Source of the DNA: Chitinophagaceae bacterium
GTDB taxonomy: Bacteria > Bacteroidota > Bacteroidia > Chitinophagales > Chitinophagaceae
DNA: 16,760 bases
NCBI GenBank assembly: GCA_025455245.1
Contig: JALOMX010000005.1
Coordinates: 1 to 16,760 of the forward strand
Reading direction: 5' to 3'
Below are positions 15,616-16,760 of the stretch, piece by piece. Each line of letters starts with the position of its first letter. Position 1 is the stretch's first letter. The notes beneath the pieces are model-generated. The model was not told where the DNA came from and made no database searches. It saw only the letters and a program-made list of their open reading frames with translations. The translations under genes and the position numbers were made by a program.

Positions 15616-16518
15616 ATGCAGCAAACATATAATGAAAAAAATAAGGATATTCTGATTTGGGTAAACGATAAGCTTGTTCATCGGAATGAGGCAAAGGTAT
15701 CTGTATTCGACAGTTCGGTTCAGGGTGGAGATGCAGTATGGGAAGGATTGAGGATATACGACAAACGAATCTTTTGTTTTGATGAACACCTTGACAGGTT
15801 ATATGCATCGGCTAAGGCGCTTGCATTTGCGCACGTACCCGAACGATCATTTATAAAAGATGCTGTAAAACAAACGCTTGTAGCCAATGGTATGTTTGAT
15901 GGCGCACATATTCGCCTTACCCTGACCCGCGGAGAAAAGATTACTTCGGGTATGGACCCGCGGCTAAACCAATCGGGTAGCTGCCTTATTGTTCTTGCAG
16001 AATGGAAACCCCCTGTTTACAACAACGACAAGGGTATTTCGCTTGTAACCTCCAATATCCGTAGAAACAGTCCGCAGACCCTTGATTCACATATTCACCA
16101 TAACAACCTTCTCAATAACATCCTTGCGAAAATTGAAGCTAATCATACCGGTGCAGATGACGCGCTTATGCTGGACCTGAATGGCTTTGTGGCGGAAACC
16201 AATGCGTGCAATGTATTTATGATTAAAAATAAGGAATTGCACACCCCCTTGCCTGTAGCCTGCCTGCCGGGTATTACCCGGGGGCTGATGATACAACTTG
16301 CCCGTCAGCTTGGCATTACGGTCCTTGAACGAAACATCAGCCTTGTGGAGATGTACAACGCCGATGTGGTGTTTACCACAGGCACAATGGGTGAACTGAC
16401 CCCTGTGTGGGAAATAGATAAACGGCAAATTGAAAACCGGGGGAAAGATGGTTTACTCGAAATGCTGCAGGTTGCTTTCAGAAAACAGACGGAACTGTAT
16501 GGAGAGCCAATAATTTAA
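15616..16518 (+). CDS. Class IV (IlvE-like) aminotransferase-fold protein, catalytic lysine apparently missing
   Basis: The 300-aa protein has the fold-type IV pattern: VSVFDSSVQGGDAVWEGLRIY (28-48), RLTLTRG (100-106), VAETNACNVF (192-201) with Glu194 that should bind the PLP ring nitrogen, LPGITR (217-222) and TTGTMGE (254-260) for the PLP phosphate. The length is close to that of E. coli IlvE (309 aa). The expected Schiff-base lysine lies about 13-15 residues before the EA of the following helix; here that stretch is LDSHIHHNN (156-164), with His159, His161 and His162 but no lysine. All other PLP contacts are kept. It may be a non-canonical PLP protein or have lost transaminase activity. 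If it is active, branched-chain amino acid or D-amino acid transamination are the options. It lies 49 bp after the sulfotransferase-like gene. Confidence 0.85.
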   Translation: MQQTYNEKNKDILIWVNDKLVHRNEAKVSVFDSSVQGGDAVWEGLRIYDKRIFCFDEHLDRLYASAKALAFAHVPERSFIKDAVKQTLVANGMFDGAHIRLTLTRGEKITSGMDPRLNQSGSCLIVLAEWKPPVYNNDKGISLVTSNIRRNSPQTLDSHIHHNNLLNNILAKIEANHTGADDALMLDLNGFVAETNACNVFMIKNKELHTPLPVACLPGITRGLMIQLARQLGITVLERNISLVEMYNADVVFTTGTMGELTPVWEIDKRQIENRGKDGLLEMLQVAFRKQTELYGEPII

Positions 16519-16630
16519 AGGTTGTAGGTTAAAAAGGTAAAGGGGGTAAAAAAAATTGAAACCCTGTAACTTTCATAACCCATGATCGTATAATGACGTA
16601 AATAACCTTTTATACTGCAATTTTTTTATT
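16519..16630. other. Short non-coding spacer before the last gene
   Basis: These 112 bp are purine-rich at the start (runs such as ggtaaagggggtaaaaaaaa), again like the other low-complexity spacers of the window. I see no hairpin terminator. No exact TAnnTTTG box is found upstream of the next ATG. Confidence 0.5.
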
Positions 16631-16760
16631 ATGGCACGCACTACCTTCACGCTTACCATCATGGCATCCATCCTTATTCATGGTTTATTGTTTGCCCAGC
16701 ATTCCTCATTGGTTGACCCCTTTGATAAAGTAATTGTTAGCCCCTATATTCAGGTTGATT
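16631..16760 (+). CDS. Secreted protein, N-terminal part only (cut by window end)
   Basis: An ORF opens with ATG at 16631 and runs off the window after 43 codons. Its first 23 residues form a typical signal peptide: MARTTFTLTIMASILIHGLL, then FAQ as a likely cleavage site. The start of the mature part, FDKVIVSPYIQVD, resembles the opening strand of the GIN/DUF2807 beta-helix domain (putative auto-transporter adhesin head) common in Bacteroidota. With so few residues, export is well supported but the family is a guess. Confidence 0.65.
   Translation, partial: MARTTFTLTIMASILIHGLLFAQHSSLVDPFDKVIVSPYIQVD

Overview
The window looks like a chromosomal segment of a Bacteroidota bacterium, most likely of the Chitinophagaceae type. 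The reasons are sequence-based: a TAnnTTTG-type -7 promoter element (13116-13123), no Shine-Dalgarno pattern shared by the gene starts, AT- and purine-rich spacers with heptamer periodicity, a short LeuA, a fungal-type ketol-acid reductoisomerase, and a TPR-like protein with the N-terminus I associate with this group. The genus cannot be read from the sequence.

Layout. From 13076 down to 91 everything is on the minus strand: leuA, leuB, a short leader peptide with an attenuator-type terminator, ilvD, ilvB, ilvN, ilvC, a 0.55-kb non-coding gap, and gltB (glutamate synthase large subunit). gltB is interrupted by a 34-bp perfect tandem duplication (625-692) that shifts the frame; removing one copy restores an ORF of about 1506 residues. 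From 13283 rightward the genes are on the plus strand: a TPR-like protein of unknown function, a PAPS-dependent sulfotransferase-like protein, a class IV (IlvE-like) aminotransferase that seems to lack the Schiff-base lysine, and the first 43 codons of a secreted protein cut by the window end.

How the genes work together. IlvB/IlvN, IlvC and IlvD make the 2-keto acids of valine and isoleucine. LeuA and LeuB supply two of the leucine steps; leuC, leuD and ilvA are not here. GltB would regenerate the glutamate used as amino donor.

The most informative find is not a protein-family hit. Between leuB and ilvD lies a 33-codon ORF (10525-10626) rich in Thr, Ile and Val codons, followed 17 nt later by a 14-bp terminator stem. 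Its Gly-Gly codons contain a 7-nt segment exactly complementary to the terminator's 5' arm. This is the geometry of ribosome-mediated transcription attenuation. It would place ilvDBNC, but not the upstream leuAB, under Thr/Ile/Val control.
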